NCBI RefSeq assembly: GCF_947172395.1 | Contig: NC_069084.1 | Coordinates: 5,023,107 to 5,087,106 of the forward strand | DNA from: Bicyclus anynana | Taxonomy: Eukaryota; Arthropoda; Insecta; Lepidoptera; Nymphalidae | DNA length: 64,000 nucleotides | Direction: 5' to 3' | Notes under the pieces: model-generated | Database searches by the model: none | The model's input: the letters and a program-made list of their open reading frames with translations, nothing else | Told to the model about the DNA's origin: nothing | Position numbers and translations under genes: made by a program | Shown: positions 53,620-64,000 of the stretch, one piece after another | Layout of the letters: each line of letters starts with the position of its first letter | Numbering within the stretch: the first letter of the stretch is position 1

Positions 53620-55930
53620 AAATCGCACTTGAGTTTTACAACACATCGTTAGAGAATAGCCGTGCAGGATTACATGATGCGAGTTCAACATATTTACTTA
53701 TCCCAGAAAAATGCATAACGCCACTAAAGAAGTTTTTACTTTATAAACCTTTTTTGGTTTTCTCTGACATAACAACCTTACATTATATGCTATATGTATA
53801 TATGCTATGGTTTTAGTAGCTTATGAAATGCCTGACGCAAATATGACTTCAATTAAATCGAAAAATTAAAAGAAAGAATTACCTAATTTTAAATCATGTA
53901 CACTTACAGGCATAATATTGGTGTTTATTTTAATTATTTATCCAAAAATTCCAACATGGAACAAGAAAATGTGAAAAGGACTAAAGCGATCCCATTATAA
54001 AGGTATCAAATATAATGGGGCTCCCACCGTAGATAAATTCCCACTTTTAATTACTTACATATTTCACACGATAAAATATTCTAAGGACGTATCACGACCA
54101 CATTAGTGTTTTTTTGTTATTTTGTTACCCAAAACGCGTAAAGGTAGACCACCTCTGACTCTGGTAGCACAATAAGCCACGACCGCCATTAATTTTATAG
54201 CGTGGCAGGCGTTGTCAACAGTTCTCGTTGAATATCTTTTTTTGATAATATATTATAAAATATTTTTTCATAATAATTTGTATTTTGCTTATTGAGATGG
54301 GTATAATAAGATGTCAGACAGAGTGGAATGTCTTACCTATATGTTTTATTTTTCTAACAGATTTATTTCTATAGCTTTTAGGGTACCGAATTTGCTTTTC
54401 TTTTTTATGTAAAATGTATTTATTTTATTAAGTAAATAAAATATTTGTAGACATAATAAAAAGTACTTGATTTATTATGACTTAATTCACATAAATTAAT
54501 TACCTAAGTGATTAAAAAATTAGTAGTATGATTATAAAATTAATTATTAAGCAATCAAAATAACCAGTGAGATGTTACCACTACAGTTGGTACATTGATA
54601 GAGTTGGTTTTGCAAGACCGAGCAGTGGCATTAATTTACCTAAATATTACAAAGAGGTAAAGTTTGTGAGGATATAGGGTTAACATCTAGATCTACTGAA
54701 CAGACTTTGATAATTCTTTTATAATATGAAGTCACGTTATTTGTGAATGTCATAGGCTGTATTTTATCTCCCTATTCCAACGAGAATGGGAATTACGCAG
54801 GTAAAACCGCAGGGTCGGCTATATCGGCTGGTAAGAATTAAGAACAAAAAGAAGATAGCATTACAACGCCAGCATGAATGCGTTGTAAATGCTAAAACCT
54901 AAAAATTAATATGTATAGGAAAGAAAAACGCTGCATTCTACGTTTATAGGATCAGAAAAGATCACATTATTGTTTCGTACATAATAGGTAATATATGTTT
55001 TGTGAAAAAATTAGATCCAAGCAAGCTGCACTGTTTTTTCTAGAGGTGATATCACCTCACTGCTTACTATCTTATCAATAAAACTGCCTGTCTTCCAACT
55101 TTTTACTGCCATTAAGTTTTTATAATATGAATTTCCATTAAAAGCGTACTACCAAAGAAGTTATTAACTTGATACGATCGGTCCGTTCATCGTGCTTTTA
55201 TAAAAGAACACTTATTTTAGACTTCGCGCAATCAAGGGAAATGTTGTTAAAAATAATAATTTTTGTAAGATTGTTGGACCTATACTTTTTTAGAGTCATG
55301 ATTTTAACTTAAAAAAACATCTGGCACCTGGTTTGATATTTTAACGTTCGTTATTAGTTCATATAGTAGGTATCTGTCTGTAAGTAATAAATATATCTTT
55401 GGGTAAATTAACAGATTTCCTTTGTTGTTAGTTATATTTTCTTAGAAGTACTTAATGATTTTTAATAACACTACGCAAGTAGGTATCACTCTTTTTGTCA
55501 TAGCTCCTTTTCTAAGATTAGTACCTATTTAGTATTATTTAGTATCATGTTAAAAATTTCTTTAAGCTAAGGTTCGATGCCTTAAGATATAGTAATCCTA
55601 TTTTATCTTTCAAATAAACAAAAACAAATTCAAAATTGGTTAATAAATAACGAAGTTATGAGGTACCAAACATTAAAAAAAATAAAAATACGCAAATTGA
55701 GAACCTCCTCCTTTTTTTAAAAGTCGGTTGAAAATATAAATAATCAAGATCTTCAACGTAACGACGCAAAAAAGTCATTCTCATCTGTGTGGTCTTCTAA
55801 GCTCATTACCGGTTAATATTGCCTTCCAAGATGCCTGCAGCAATATGGCTTATATCTCTTTATAGAAATTGCATCTGATAATATTATTGATCTAAACGAT
55901 TATACCTACTACTTGCTAACTGCATATATA
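53620..55930. other. AT-rich DNA with scattered repeat ends
   Basis: No gene is visible. Near the right end, AATTGAGAACCTCCTCC and AAGTCGGTTG (55700-55732) are the terminal part of the AACCGACTTC family seen complete at 60-61 kb. Confidence 0.4.
54640..54832 (+). mobile_element. Helitron-like element (26.1-kb subtype)
   Basis: TAAATATTACAAAGAGGTAA, GTTTGTGAGGATATAGGGTT, GATCTACTGAACAGACTTTG and ACGCAGGTAAAACCGCAGGG follow the order of this subtype. It ends GGCTATATC without a clean CTAG. Confidence 0.5.
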
Positions 55931-56030
55931 ATTCTATGTTACTTTGTCTGTGTTACAGGGTGAAAAACACGTATATCCGTACAGACCTTACAATTACAAA
56001 TAGTAAGTCTTACCAAATTAGATCTATAAT

Positions 56031-56670
56031 AACTAAATTAAAAAATTGCTTAACTAAAATTGAGAGCCGCGAGGATATGACCTCCTGCCTGGCTGCCTTT
56101 GATCCGGAAGGCTTAGGAGGGCAAATTTTCAGTTATGTTCATTTTAGGAAATTAAATATTGCGTGTCCCAAACGGTGAAGGAAAACATCGTGAGGAAACC
56201 TGCACGCCAGAGAATTTCTTAATTCTCTGCGTGTGTGAAGTCTGCCAATCCGCATTGGGCCACCGTGGTGGACTATTGGCCTAATCCCTCTCATTCTGAG
56301 AGGAGACTCGAGCTCAGTGAGCCGTATATGGGTTGGTAACGACGACGAACTAAACTAAAAAAGTGCTTAACTAAAATTGACAGCCTTGATAGCCCGGTGG
56401 ATATGACCTCTGTCTTCGATCCGGAGGGCGTAGGAGGGCAAATTTTCAGTTATGTGCATTTTAGGAAATTAAATATTGGGTGTCTCAAACGGTGAAGGAA
56501 AACATAATGAGGAAACGTGCTCTGAAAAATTTTCTTAATTCTCTACGTGTGTGAGGTCTGACAATCCCCATTGGACCAGCATGGTTGACTATTGGCTTAA
56601 CCCATTAGAGACCTTTATTCTAAGAGGAGACTCGTACTCATCAGTAAGCCGAATATGGGTTGATAATGAT
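56031..56670 (+). mobile_element. tandem pair of second-type SINEs (317-base period)
   Basis: Two copies follow each other. Each starts with an AACTAAAYTAAAAAA..TGCTTAACTAAAATTGA leader (56031 and 56348), then a tRNA-like head, GGTGAAGGAAAACAT, TCTGCGTGTGTGAAGTCTGC and GCCGWATATGGGTTG. The second head is the clearest (CTTGATAGCCCGGTGGATAT). The doubled leader means the tandem arose by duplication and not by two random insertions. Confidence 0.8.
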
Positions 56671-57369
56671 GATCTATTTAAGCTAATTAAAAGCACCAGG
56701 CAGATTGATGCTTTCAAAATATATATAAAAAAATCCAAATTTATAAAAAGTATCAGTTTTTAACTTCGGTTAGCTAAGTAGCGTTTCTAAAGTATGAGTA
56801 TATTTAGTTAGCTGCTAACTCGCAAGTTAAATACTGCTGATGTTAAAAGTCGGGCCGTTACTTTATTTAATCCGTACAGGTGAAAAATGTCACACTATTT
56901 CAAAGCTTAGCCACTACGAACAGCTCAGTGAGAAACCAGCTTTATATGAGCTGGCTAGCTGATTCCTCTTATACTATTGATATTCCACACTTATGATCTA
57001 CAAATATGCACTTAACATTTACGATGAAGGCTAAGTCGCTAATACAGTTAATCATTTATTTTATGAGCTGGTCACAGTAAGGTGGCTTTACACTGGTCGG
57101 TTTACTTTACTTACTTAACTAAAAACTGGCATTTGAATTGAATTTAAATAAATGGTTTTTATTTATAAACTGTCATAGATTGAAGTAACAATGCAAATTG
57201 GATTTTACTTAATTGGGTTGGAAATATCCAGAAAATAAACTTTCAAAAGTCATAATAATATAATGATTTGCAAGGGAAGTGTAGTAAAATAGTTCAAAAT
57301 ATTATGTTTAAACTCAAGAAATTTTTGAGCTCAAATAATTTATTTAATTAGGTTTCAACCATAACGTCT

Positions 57370-57770
57370 TAATTATAGGAAAAAAATCGATTTTCAAATT
57401 GACCGTTCCACGAAAAGGTATGGAAAGAATGGGCCGAGGCTTGGCGTCGAGGTCTTAAAATCCACTAAATTGTAATTAAAAATAAAGGCAGCGTTGATTG
57501 GATTCTTTCTCCGGAATATCCAAAATTCTGCTCGTAAGTGTAATAAAATATTTGGACTTTATGTACTTAGATATTCTGATAAGAGCAATAAGGTGGTGCG
57601 AATTTATTTTCAAAGGTGCAAATAAAATGCACACGGCGTTTTTTTTTCAGAGAAAGCCCAGTTTTTTGGTCCATTTTCAATTTCTCGGATGCCAAAGCGG
57701 CGCGCCTCGCTGTTTGAAAAGTTCAGGTGACATTTCTTGCTTTACTGCCGCCACAATGTATTAATGATAA
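57370..57770. promoter_or_regulatory. unique stretch, candidate regulatory DNA
   Basis: Non-repetitive, with GGGCCGAGGCTTGGCGTCGA, CTTTCTCCGGAATATCC and GGATGCCAAAGCGGCGCGCC, and a run of TTAATTAACTTTAATTAA at the right edge (homeodomain-type words). The plus-strand open frame within (57498-57764) lacks splice context or motifs. Confidence 0.25.
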
Positions 57771-58527
57771 ATATTAATTAACTTTAATTAAAAGTTCTGG
57801 TTTTATTTGATTTGTTTGAACTAAAAAAAATCACAAAGTATTTTGCCCAAAAACTAGTTACACAATTATGATACGTTAAAACGTTCACTTAAAAGCAAAA
57901 TTGTATGTTAAGTCAATTCTTGTAAGTTGAAACTTTGGAAAGTAACTGTTAATAGAGAAATGAAGTTAAATAGAAATTCTTCTTTCTGTTGATAAATACC
58001 TACTTAATAAACATGTGATATAAATTATAATATGCATTCAGTTGAAAAAAAATTACCTCGAATAGCGAACATACTCCTTAATATTTTCCTACAAAATATG
58101 TTCAAAGATATCTTTTGCCCACATCGTCGCATATTCTTCTAACTTTCTTCGCCTGTCTGATATTAATTTTGCATAATAATAAAAAGCTTATCAATGTTGT
58201 GAATATGCTGTAAATGCTAATTTGCATGTTTCTGAGAGAAGTCACAAACAAGTTTATACGTTTTACTGTTTTTAATTGTACGGCAACTTAGCATTTGACT
58301 GCTGTCTCAGTATTAGGCCTAAAATTCTCATCACAACTTATTTACAAGCGGGAGAAAGACGAATGGTGACCAATAGCGGTGTAATCGGAAATATCGCCCT
58401 CTACTTCGTTGCATTGGGACGAAAGAGAATTTATTATTAACTCTTGGTCAATGTTATAAGTATGAAGTTTGCTAGGTCTGCAACGATGGTAAGTGACTGA
58501 AAGTACGGCTTCCATGACTTTTCATGA

Positions 58528-58775
58528 GTTTTCTTAATTGGTCCAGATCTGGCTGGTGGGAGGCTTCGGCTGTGGCTAGTCACCACCCTACCAGTCGGCA
58601 AAGATGTGCCGCCAAGCGATTTAGCGGTCCGGTACGATGTCGTGTTGAAACCGAAAGGAGTTTGGATTAAATCCTCCTTAAATAACATGTTAGCCCTCTT
58701 CCTTCTTAGATTGCATCATCACTTACCATCACGTGAGATTGTAGTCAAAGGCTAATTTATAAAAAATAAAAAAAA
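58528..58775 (+). mobile_element. SINE (first type), head missing
   Basis: AATTGGTCCAGATCTGGCTG, TGCCGCCAAGCGATTTAGCG and CATCACTTACCATCACGTGA to an A-rich tail. The tRNA head has been lost. Confidence 0.8.
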
Positions 58776-58967
58776 ATAAAGTGAGTAGGCTGATAAAGAT
58801 GAATGTCAGGAATATCCATGTGTCTATCTTTTACGGCCTTTTAATAATATTTTACGAGTGAGAGCTTTTACTTGTTTTGCTGAAATTAGTAATATAAGAT
58901 ATACTATCTAAAGTATCATAAATATCAAAAAAAAACTTGTATTTTTGTATGTAAGAATATCAAAACA

Positions 58968-59200
58968 CTAGCGGACGCCCGCGAATTCATCCGCGTGGAA
59001 TTTAGTTTTTCACAAATACCGCAGGAACCGTGGATTTTTCCAGAATGAAAAGTAGCCTATGTGTTAATCCAGAGTAAAATCTATTTCCATTCCAAATTTT
59101 AGCCAAATCGCTTCAGTAGCCGCAGCGTAAAAGAGGAACAAACATACTTACACACTTACACATTTACACACTTTCACACTTACACACAAACTTTCGCCTT
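58968..59200 (-). mobile_element. Helitron-like element
   Basis: CTAGCGGACGCCCGCGAATT at the left (3' end read in reverse), AAAAGTAGCCTATGTGTTAA and CAAATCGCTTCAGTAGCCGC in the body. An expanded CACACTTACACA tract lies near the 5' end. Confidence 0.65.
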
Positions 59201-59284
59201 TAAATTTTTTTTAGGATAGATCCTAAAACTTTCATATTTAAAATCATAATATTGATATATTTAACATGTCCGTTTAAATTTAAA

Positions 59285-59445
59285 CTCCCTCTCAGTGATA
59301 AATTAAGTGAAGAAAGAGCAAATCGCACAAAAGCTTCGAAATGGAATCGGCGGCAAAGTTAAATTGAGGTTAATAATTTAAGCTGCTCGCAACTGATAAT
59401 CCCGCTCTTAATAAATTCATTACCGAACAAAATTGTGAATCTATC
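59285..59445. promoter_or_regulatory. unique stretch, candidate regulatory DNA
   Basis: GAAATGGAATCGGCGGCAAA, then AATTTAAGCTGCTCGCAACT and GATAATCCCGCTC (contains the Bicoid/Otx-type TAATCC word). No frame and no repeat identity seen. Confidence 0.22.
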
Positions 59446-59572
59446 TACTGTTATATTGTATTGTATAGTAAAAGTACGGACGAGACACGCTGTATTTATT
59501 TATTGTTAACATTTTGAAATGAATAGAGTCTACCTAGTAGAAATGAAAATTTGGTTAGGTTACGTTGGATAG

Positions 59573-59608
59573 GTTAGATAGGTTAGGTTACCAACCAACC
59601 TATCTAAC
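59573..59608. repeat. hairpin of GGTTAG-type words
   Basis: GTTAGATAGGTT (59573-59584) is an exact complement of AACCTATCTAAC (59597-59608). Around it are GGTTAGGT words resembling the insect telomere unit without being one. It abuts the MITE at 59618. Confidence 0.65.
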
Positions 59609-59617
59609 TAACCAAAG

Positions 59618-60007
59618 GAGATGTCCCAAAATTGTATGGAGCCCAGGTTCAGTCATTGTACCCTGAAATAAAAGAAAATATTTTTTTAAATTATTTTTGA
59701 TTATACAAATCTACAAATTTACTTTAATTCTTTCGAAATAATATTCATTGTCTCCAAAGAAATGCAACACTAATATGGGTAATAATGGCGGATTGATGAC
59801 AGTAGTCGCTTTGACGTATGCTGTCAATTGTCATATCATAGTTGCTCTATGGGCGCCATCTTGATATAACTCAAAAACTTGGGTTTTATTTTATTTATTT
59901 CTTTATATTTAGTAAGATTTATTCACTTGTTTAGATTTAATAAAACCTTTGTATTTTTAAAATTTTAATGATACGGGGTATAAGAGTGGGCCTGAAATAG
60001 ACCATCT
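59618..60007. mobile_element. MITE with TGGTCC ends, copy 2
   Basis: GATGTCCCAAAATTGTATGG at the left and GGCCTGAAATAGACCATC at the right. It is the inverted counterpart of 51086-51510 over its whole length. Confidence 0.7.
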
Positions 60008-60064
60008 TCTTTTCATCTCCTTTTCATTTTATTATATTTTTTCAATTTAACTAAGTTATAAATA

Positions 60065-60415
60065 AATAATAAAAATTTTAATAAAAAAAATACAACCGAC
60101 TTCAAAACCAAAAAACGTACCCAGTAAACTAAAAAGCGAAAAATAACATCATAATATGTTCTACCTGCTGATCAGTATGAAGGCGGTGCTAAGCCGGTGA
60201 TGTATTAATTCAAGCCATTTAGATTTTGCAGACAGTGTTGTTTCATGTGGTCCTGTCAGAAATGGCTTAAATCAAGACAACACCGGCTAAGCACCGCCTT
60301 CATACTGATCAGCAGGTAGAACATATTATGATGTTATTTTTCGCTTTTTAGTTTACTGGGTACGTTTTTTGGTTTTGAAGTCGGTTGTATTTTTTTTATT
60401 AAAATTTTTATTATT
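60065..60415. repeat. large palindrome, 139-bp arms, 73-base loop
   Basis: Arms 60065-60203 and 60277-60415 are reverse complements with two mismatches by eye. They contain ACAACCGACTTCAAAACC, AACGTACCCAGTAAACT and CTGCTGATCAGTATGAAGGC. The loop has its own inverted pair (AAGCCATTT / AAATGGCTT). The outer ACCGACTTC is the terminus of the element that closes at 61142. Confidence 0.93.
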
Positions 60416-61142
60416 TTTCCATTTTTAGTGTAAAATTTCATCTCATACGAACACATCAGACCCCTAATGACAGTCACAACCCATCTCGGTACAAAATTCT
60501 CAGCAATACAAATTAATCAAGCCCAAGCACAAGGTAGCTACCGTAAACCGTTAACGGGTTCCCTTAATTGACCTTGGTCTTCATCATCAGACCCCTAATG
60601 ACAGTCACAACCCATCTTGGTACAAAGTTCTCAGCAATACGAATTAATCAAGGCCAAACACAAGGTAGTTACTGTAAACTGTTAAGGAGTTCCCTTAATT
60701 GTCCTTGGTCTTCATCACCAAACCCCTAAATGACAGTCACAACCTATCTATGTGGAAAGTTCTCATTAATACAAATTAATCAAGCCCAAACACAAGGTAA
60801 CTGCTGTAAATCGCCGAGGAGTTCCCTCGTCTGTTTTATGGCTCCATCATCAGATCGATTTTAAACCTTCATGAAATTAAAAGTACTAAATGGAAAAGTT
60901 TACGAACACACTAGACACCCATATAATTTTCGAAAGTTCCCCTCAATTTCTCCAAGATTCCATCATCAGATCTTGACATGATGGCAATGGGACCAAATGG
61001 GGACTATACCGTTTCAAACAAAAAAAGAATTTTTGAAATCGGTCCAGGCGTCTTTGAGTAATCGGTGTACATACATAAAAAAAAAAAAAAAAAAAAAATA
61101 TACCGACCGAATTGAGAACCTCCTCCTTTTTGAAGTCGGTTA
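60093..61142. mobile_element. composite element with AACCGACTTC / GAAGTCGGTT ends
   Basis: The left end AACCGACTTCAAAACC and right end TTTTTGAAGTCGGTT bracket the palindrome, the 131-bp tandem units and a unique part (GAAATCGGTCCAGGCGTCTT, a 22-base A tract, GAGAACCTCCTCCTTTTTG). It encodes nothing. A partial right end lies at 55.7 kb. I infer one non-autonomous element with internal repeats. Confidence 0.55.
60454..60846 (+). repeat. three tandem 131-bp units
   Basis: CATCAGACCCCTAATGACAG starts at 60454, 60585 and (varied) 60716, a 131-base period. Each unit has AATTAATCAAGC or GGCC, ACACAAGGTA and GTTCCCTTAATTG words. Decayed partial units follow to about 60970. Confidence 0.92.
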
Positions 61143-61149
61143 ATAAATA

Positions 61150-64000
61150 TGAAGTTTCATTGTTTAACAAATTTGCTTATTTTAACTGCACTAAATTCCA
61201 GTTTATGCTAATATTTCTTATTTTAATTTAAGGTATGAATTATAAGAAACAATATGTAAAGGAACGTTTTTATTTAAAACGTTGCTTTTCATATTTGTTT
61301 CAGGATATTTTCACAACAAAAACATTACACGAACATTTTCTTAGAAGTTAGCGTTAGTGTGTAGTAAAGTTAGCGTTTTATTTTTTCTCGGAACACTTTC
61401 AATTTGCTTCAATAGAGTATAAATTCTATGCACAAAGAGCCCGCTACGAAGACGCGTGCAAGTTCAGTTTCGTACGAAATTATTGTAGGGTTGCCAATTC
61501 CAGAGTTGACTTTATAGGATAGTTCCTATCAAGTCAAATCCTAAATTGTCCTAAATCTATTATCTCAAATCTTGAAAACAGTCAAATGTATTTATCATAA
61601 GGGTTCGGTTTTTAAGGACTCATCGGTCGCAAAACGGTAATTATTAATTATTTATTCATTCATTTCTCTTTAATACAAGAAAACTGTAGTCAATTAAGAT
61701 ATATTATACAGGGTACCCGGGAGTATTTCCCATAACTCTATAGGGTTACATTTTTTAAGGAAAATTAGTTAAAAATGTCTAAGGAACATGTGGTCTGAAC
61801 TGAATATTTTCGGAGTAAAAAATATTACTTTTGTAAACAGATCTTAAATTATGACCCTTATATCGCATCCTTATATTATGACCTAGCCAAACTTATTCAT
61901 TGATAAATATCATGAAGTAGCTTACTAGTGAAGTGTGTAGTGCGATTTGCAATATCTCGTTGATATCGACAGTCTTACCTCTACGATTATGTATTATAAA
62001 ATGCAAGGATAGATAAAGGCGTGTGTTACGGGGATAGTCGAATTATTTGAATTACTTTGTATGAAAACTTAAAAAAAAAAATGTTTTTGTTAAAAAAATA
62101 GTTTTGCAGTGCGGCTCCTATAAGTGGACTTATCAACACCTTGAAGTTATGGGAAATTCTTCCGAGCAACCAGTATATATATAATTTAACGACGTCAATT
62201 TTGGAGTATGATTTAAAAGATTACACCCCAGTATTGCCAGTATTTTTTTTTTAAGAAAGGTGCTATTATAAACCTTTTGAAATGATATAAGTTCAGCTAA
62301 ATATTCCTCAATCAAGGAATCACTTCATTCGAAATAGACACGGAAGCAGTTGTATATGTAGCGAAAAGAATGGTAATTAGAAACGTTCTTGCAAATAAAT
62401 TTTAACAACGACAGTAAATGTTTTTTGTTATCATTGAACAAAAGATGTAAAATATAAAGTTCGTGGGAAGTTCATATTACAGTATCCTTGTTATCATTGA
62501 ACAAAAGATGTAAAATATAAAGTTCGTGGGAAGTTCATATTACAGTCTAGACAATACAAACTAAGTATCAAACCCATACCATTACCGGCCACTGAATCCC
62601 TTGCCATTTAATATTATTACAACGAGTATGGACAACCCTAATGAGGAGAATAGTGCACTCCGGTGTTATCGCCCGTCGTCAGCCGCGACTGGAGGCAGCT
62701 TGAACTCTACTGCACCTTCTGTATCGCTAAACTCGTGCTAAATTAATTTGTATCCTGTTAGGATAAAAGTTTGTTTACATATTAGAAATTTAATAATTAA
62801 AAGTATTTTGGGAAGTAACATTTATTTATCTACTGAATTTCTAACTTTTATATAGACAAGTTAAAAGAAAATCTCCCGATACCTATACTCATGAATGTAG
62901 CCTAAAACGACTTTTACGTCAGAAATGCTTTCCTCCATCATAAAAGAAAGTAATAAAGGTTTTAATTAAATCAGCACAAAAACATAGGTACAAGACATAC
63001 AATCAAAGCCATTTAGACCAAACAAAAAATGTCACAAGAAGCTTAATTTTCCAAAAAACTCATTAGTGCGCCTGTTTTCCGACCCAGTATTTTAATGTAA
63101 AACTGTATTTTGGAGAACGGTAGGGACGAAACAACAACGACAATATCTTCCGATCTTCACCATCTTGATTACTTAAAAAAACCGCTTCATAATAGGCCCA
63201 TTCGATCTGAAGCATAGACACACAGAGAACTATATACGTTGGAATTTAAAAAGAATATTAGCCATTTCAAACCTGACTGAAATTCTCCTTTCCTTTAAAC
63301 CGTAGCGAATATTGTAAGATACCTTGATTCTTATTCTATTTCATATTTATAAGACAGTCATTTGGTCGAAAACTCAGGAGTGCAAACTGAAACTTTACAA
63401 CGGCATTACACGTGGACGGAACCCATCAAGGACAAAAGAAAATCACTCTATCAGTGCAAGTTGCACGTTAAGCGCATGACAGTCGATTTCAGTGCTTTTT
63501 GCTCATGTAATTCTAAACATTCCAGTTTCGTCTAACCGCTTTTAACTTTTACAGTATTTAGGCACTTAATTAATAATGTATAACGTGCTACATCGGGGGA
63601 AAACATCGTGACGATCCTGCATGTCTGAAATAAGGCTTCGCGACGGTATGGTATTCGTATGCCGACGATCGACCTACGCCAAAGCGGGCCAGCCGGTATC
63701 CGGTGAAAAAGTGCGATGCGCTTTCATACTTGAAAATATTGTACAGATATACATCTAACGTTGAATTAATTTATTACTTTATCGTAACAACATAATTTCG
63801 GAACACACTCGTACTGCCTAAAAACTATAATCACACTAAACAAGATTATTACACAGAATTAAAAAAAAATATTTATCAATGAAATTGAACGGATATTGGA
63901 TAAAAATTACGAATTTATTTTATTGGTTGTGGACCTGGTCACGATTCGCTTTGACTTATGTGCATTTCTTCCCCATTCTACCCCTAAAAGTTGGGTAATA
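61150..64000. other. AT-rich DNA without recognised genes
   Basis: Apart from a 63-base tandem duplication I see no exon, RNA gene or clear transposon. The last kilobase (63360-63720) is somewhat GC-richer and unique. If the signal-peptide gene is real, all of this is its first intron. Confidence 0.4.
62425..62546 (+). repeat. exact 59-base duplication, 63-base period
   Basis: 62425-62483 and 62488-62546 are identical by eye (TTGTTATCATTGAACAAAAG ... TTCATATTACAGT). They are separated by four bases. The identity suggests a recent duplication. Confidence 0.95.

Noticed and set aside
57498..57764. Plus-strand frame of 88 codons
   Set aside because: Low-complexity F/I/L-rich product without motifs. 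I prefer unique non-coding DNA.
32418..64000. Second exon of the suspected Wnt gene
   Set aside because: I looked for the conserved Wnt block around QFRxRRWNC and for Cys-rich frames with splice borders. None was seen.

Overview
This is an AT-rich animal nuclear window with spliced genes and no bacterial-style operons. The repeats point to a moth or butterfly (Lepidoptera): tRNA-headed SINEs that recur many times, CTAG-ended Helitron-like elements, RTE and Jockey/CR1-type LINE tails, and (GAT)n tails. I could run no search, so the lineage rests on recognising these repeats.

Genes are packed into the first 12 kb. The 3' part of a MALT1 paracaspase gene (+, five exons, 367-4091) carries the caspase-fold GHG histidine and DMC cysteine. 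It converges on MAIP1 (-, four coding exons, 5343-7668), a mitochondrial matrix protein that partners the m-AAA protease. MAIP1 stands head to head with MNAT1/MAT1 (+, five coding exons, 8707-11597), the RING-finger assembly factor of the CDK-activating kinase of TFIIH. My splice models keep frame through every junction and give 241 aa for MAIP1 and 309 aa for MNAT1.

From 12 to 64 kb I see only one further convincing host coding piece. It is a 68-base first exon (+, 32350-32417) encoding a signal peptide ending in MGNWW, followed by a GTAAGT donor. It opens an intron of at least 31.6 kb that runs out of the window. The family is not proved. A Wnt ligand is my leading hypothesis, from the N-terminal signal peptide plus tryptophan-rich start and the very long first intron. 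Several non-repetitive, GC-richer islands flank this exon (22.1, 31.8, 40.3, 40.9, 43.0, 57.4 and 59.3 kb) and could be cis-regulatory elements.

The rest is mobile and repetitive DNA. It includes at least five tRNA-headed SINE types, 5'-truncated LINEs of three kinds, Helitron-like elements on both strands, and about ten MITE or foldback families with visible inverted repeats. There are also two clean minisatellites: 101-bp units at 13.0-13.5 kb, and 52-bp units at 38.1-40.2 kb. The second array is split by a 1.4-kb LINE with a readable 6-bp target duplication. I see no rRNA, intact tRNA gene, CRISPR array or virus.
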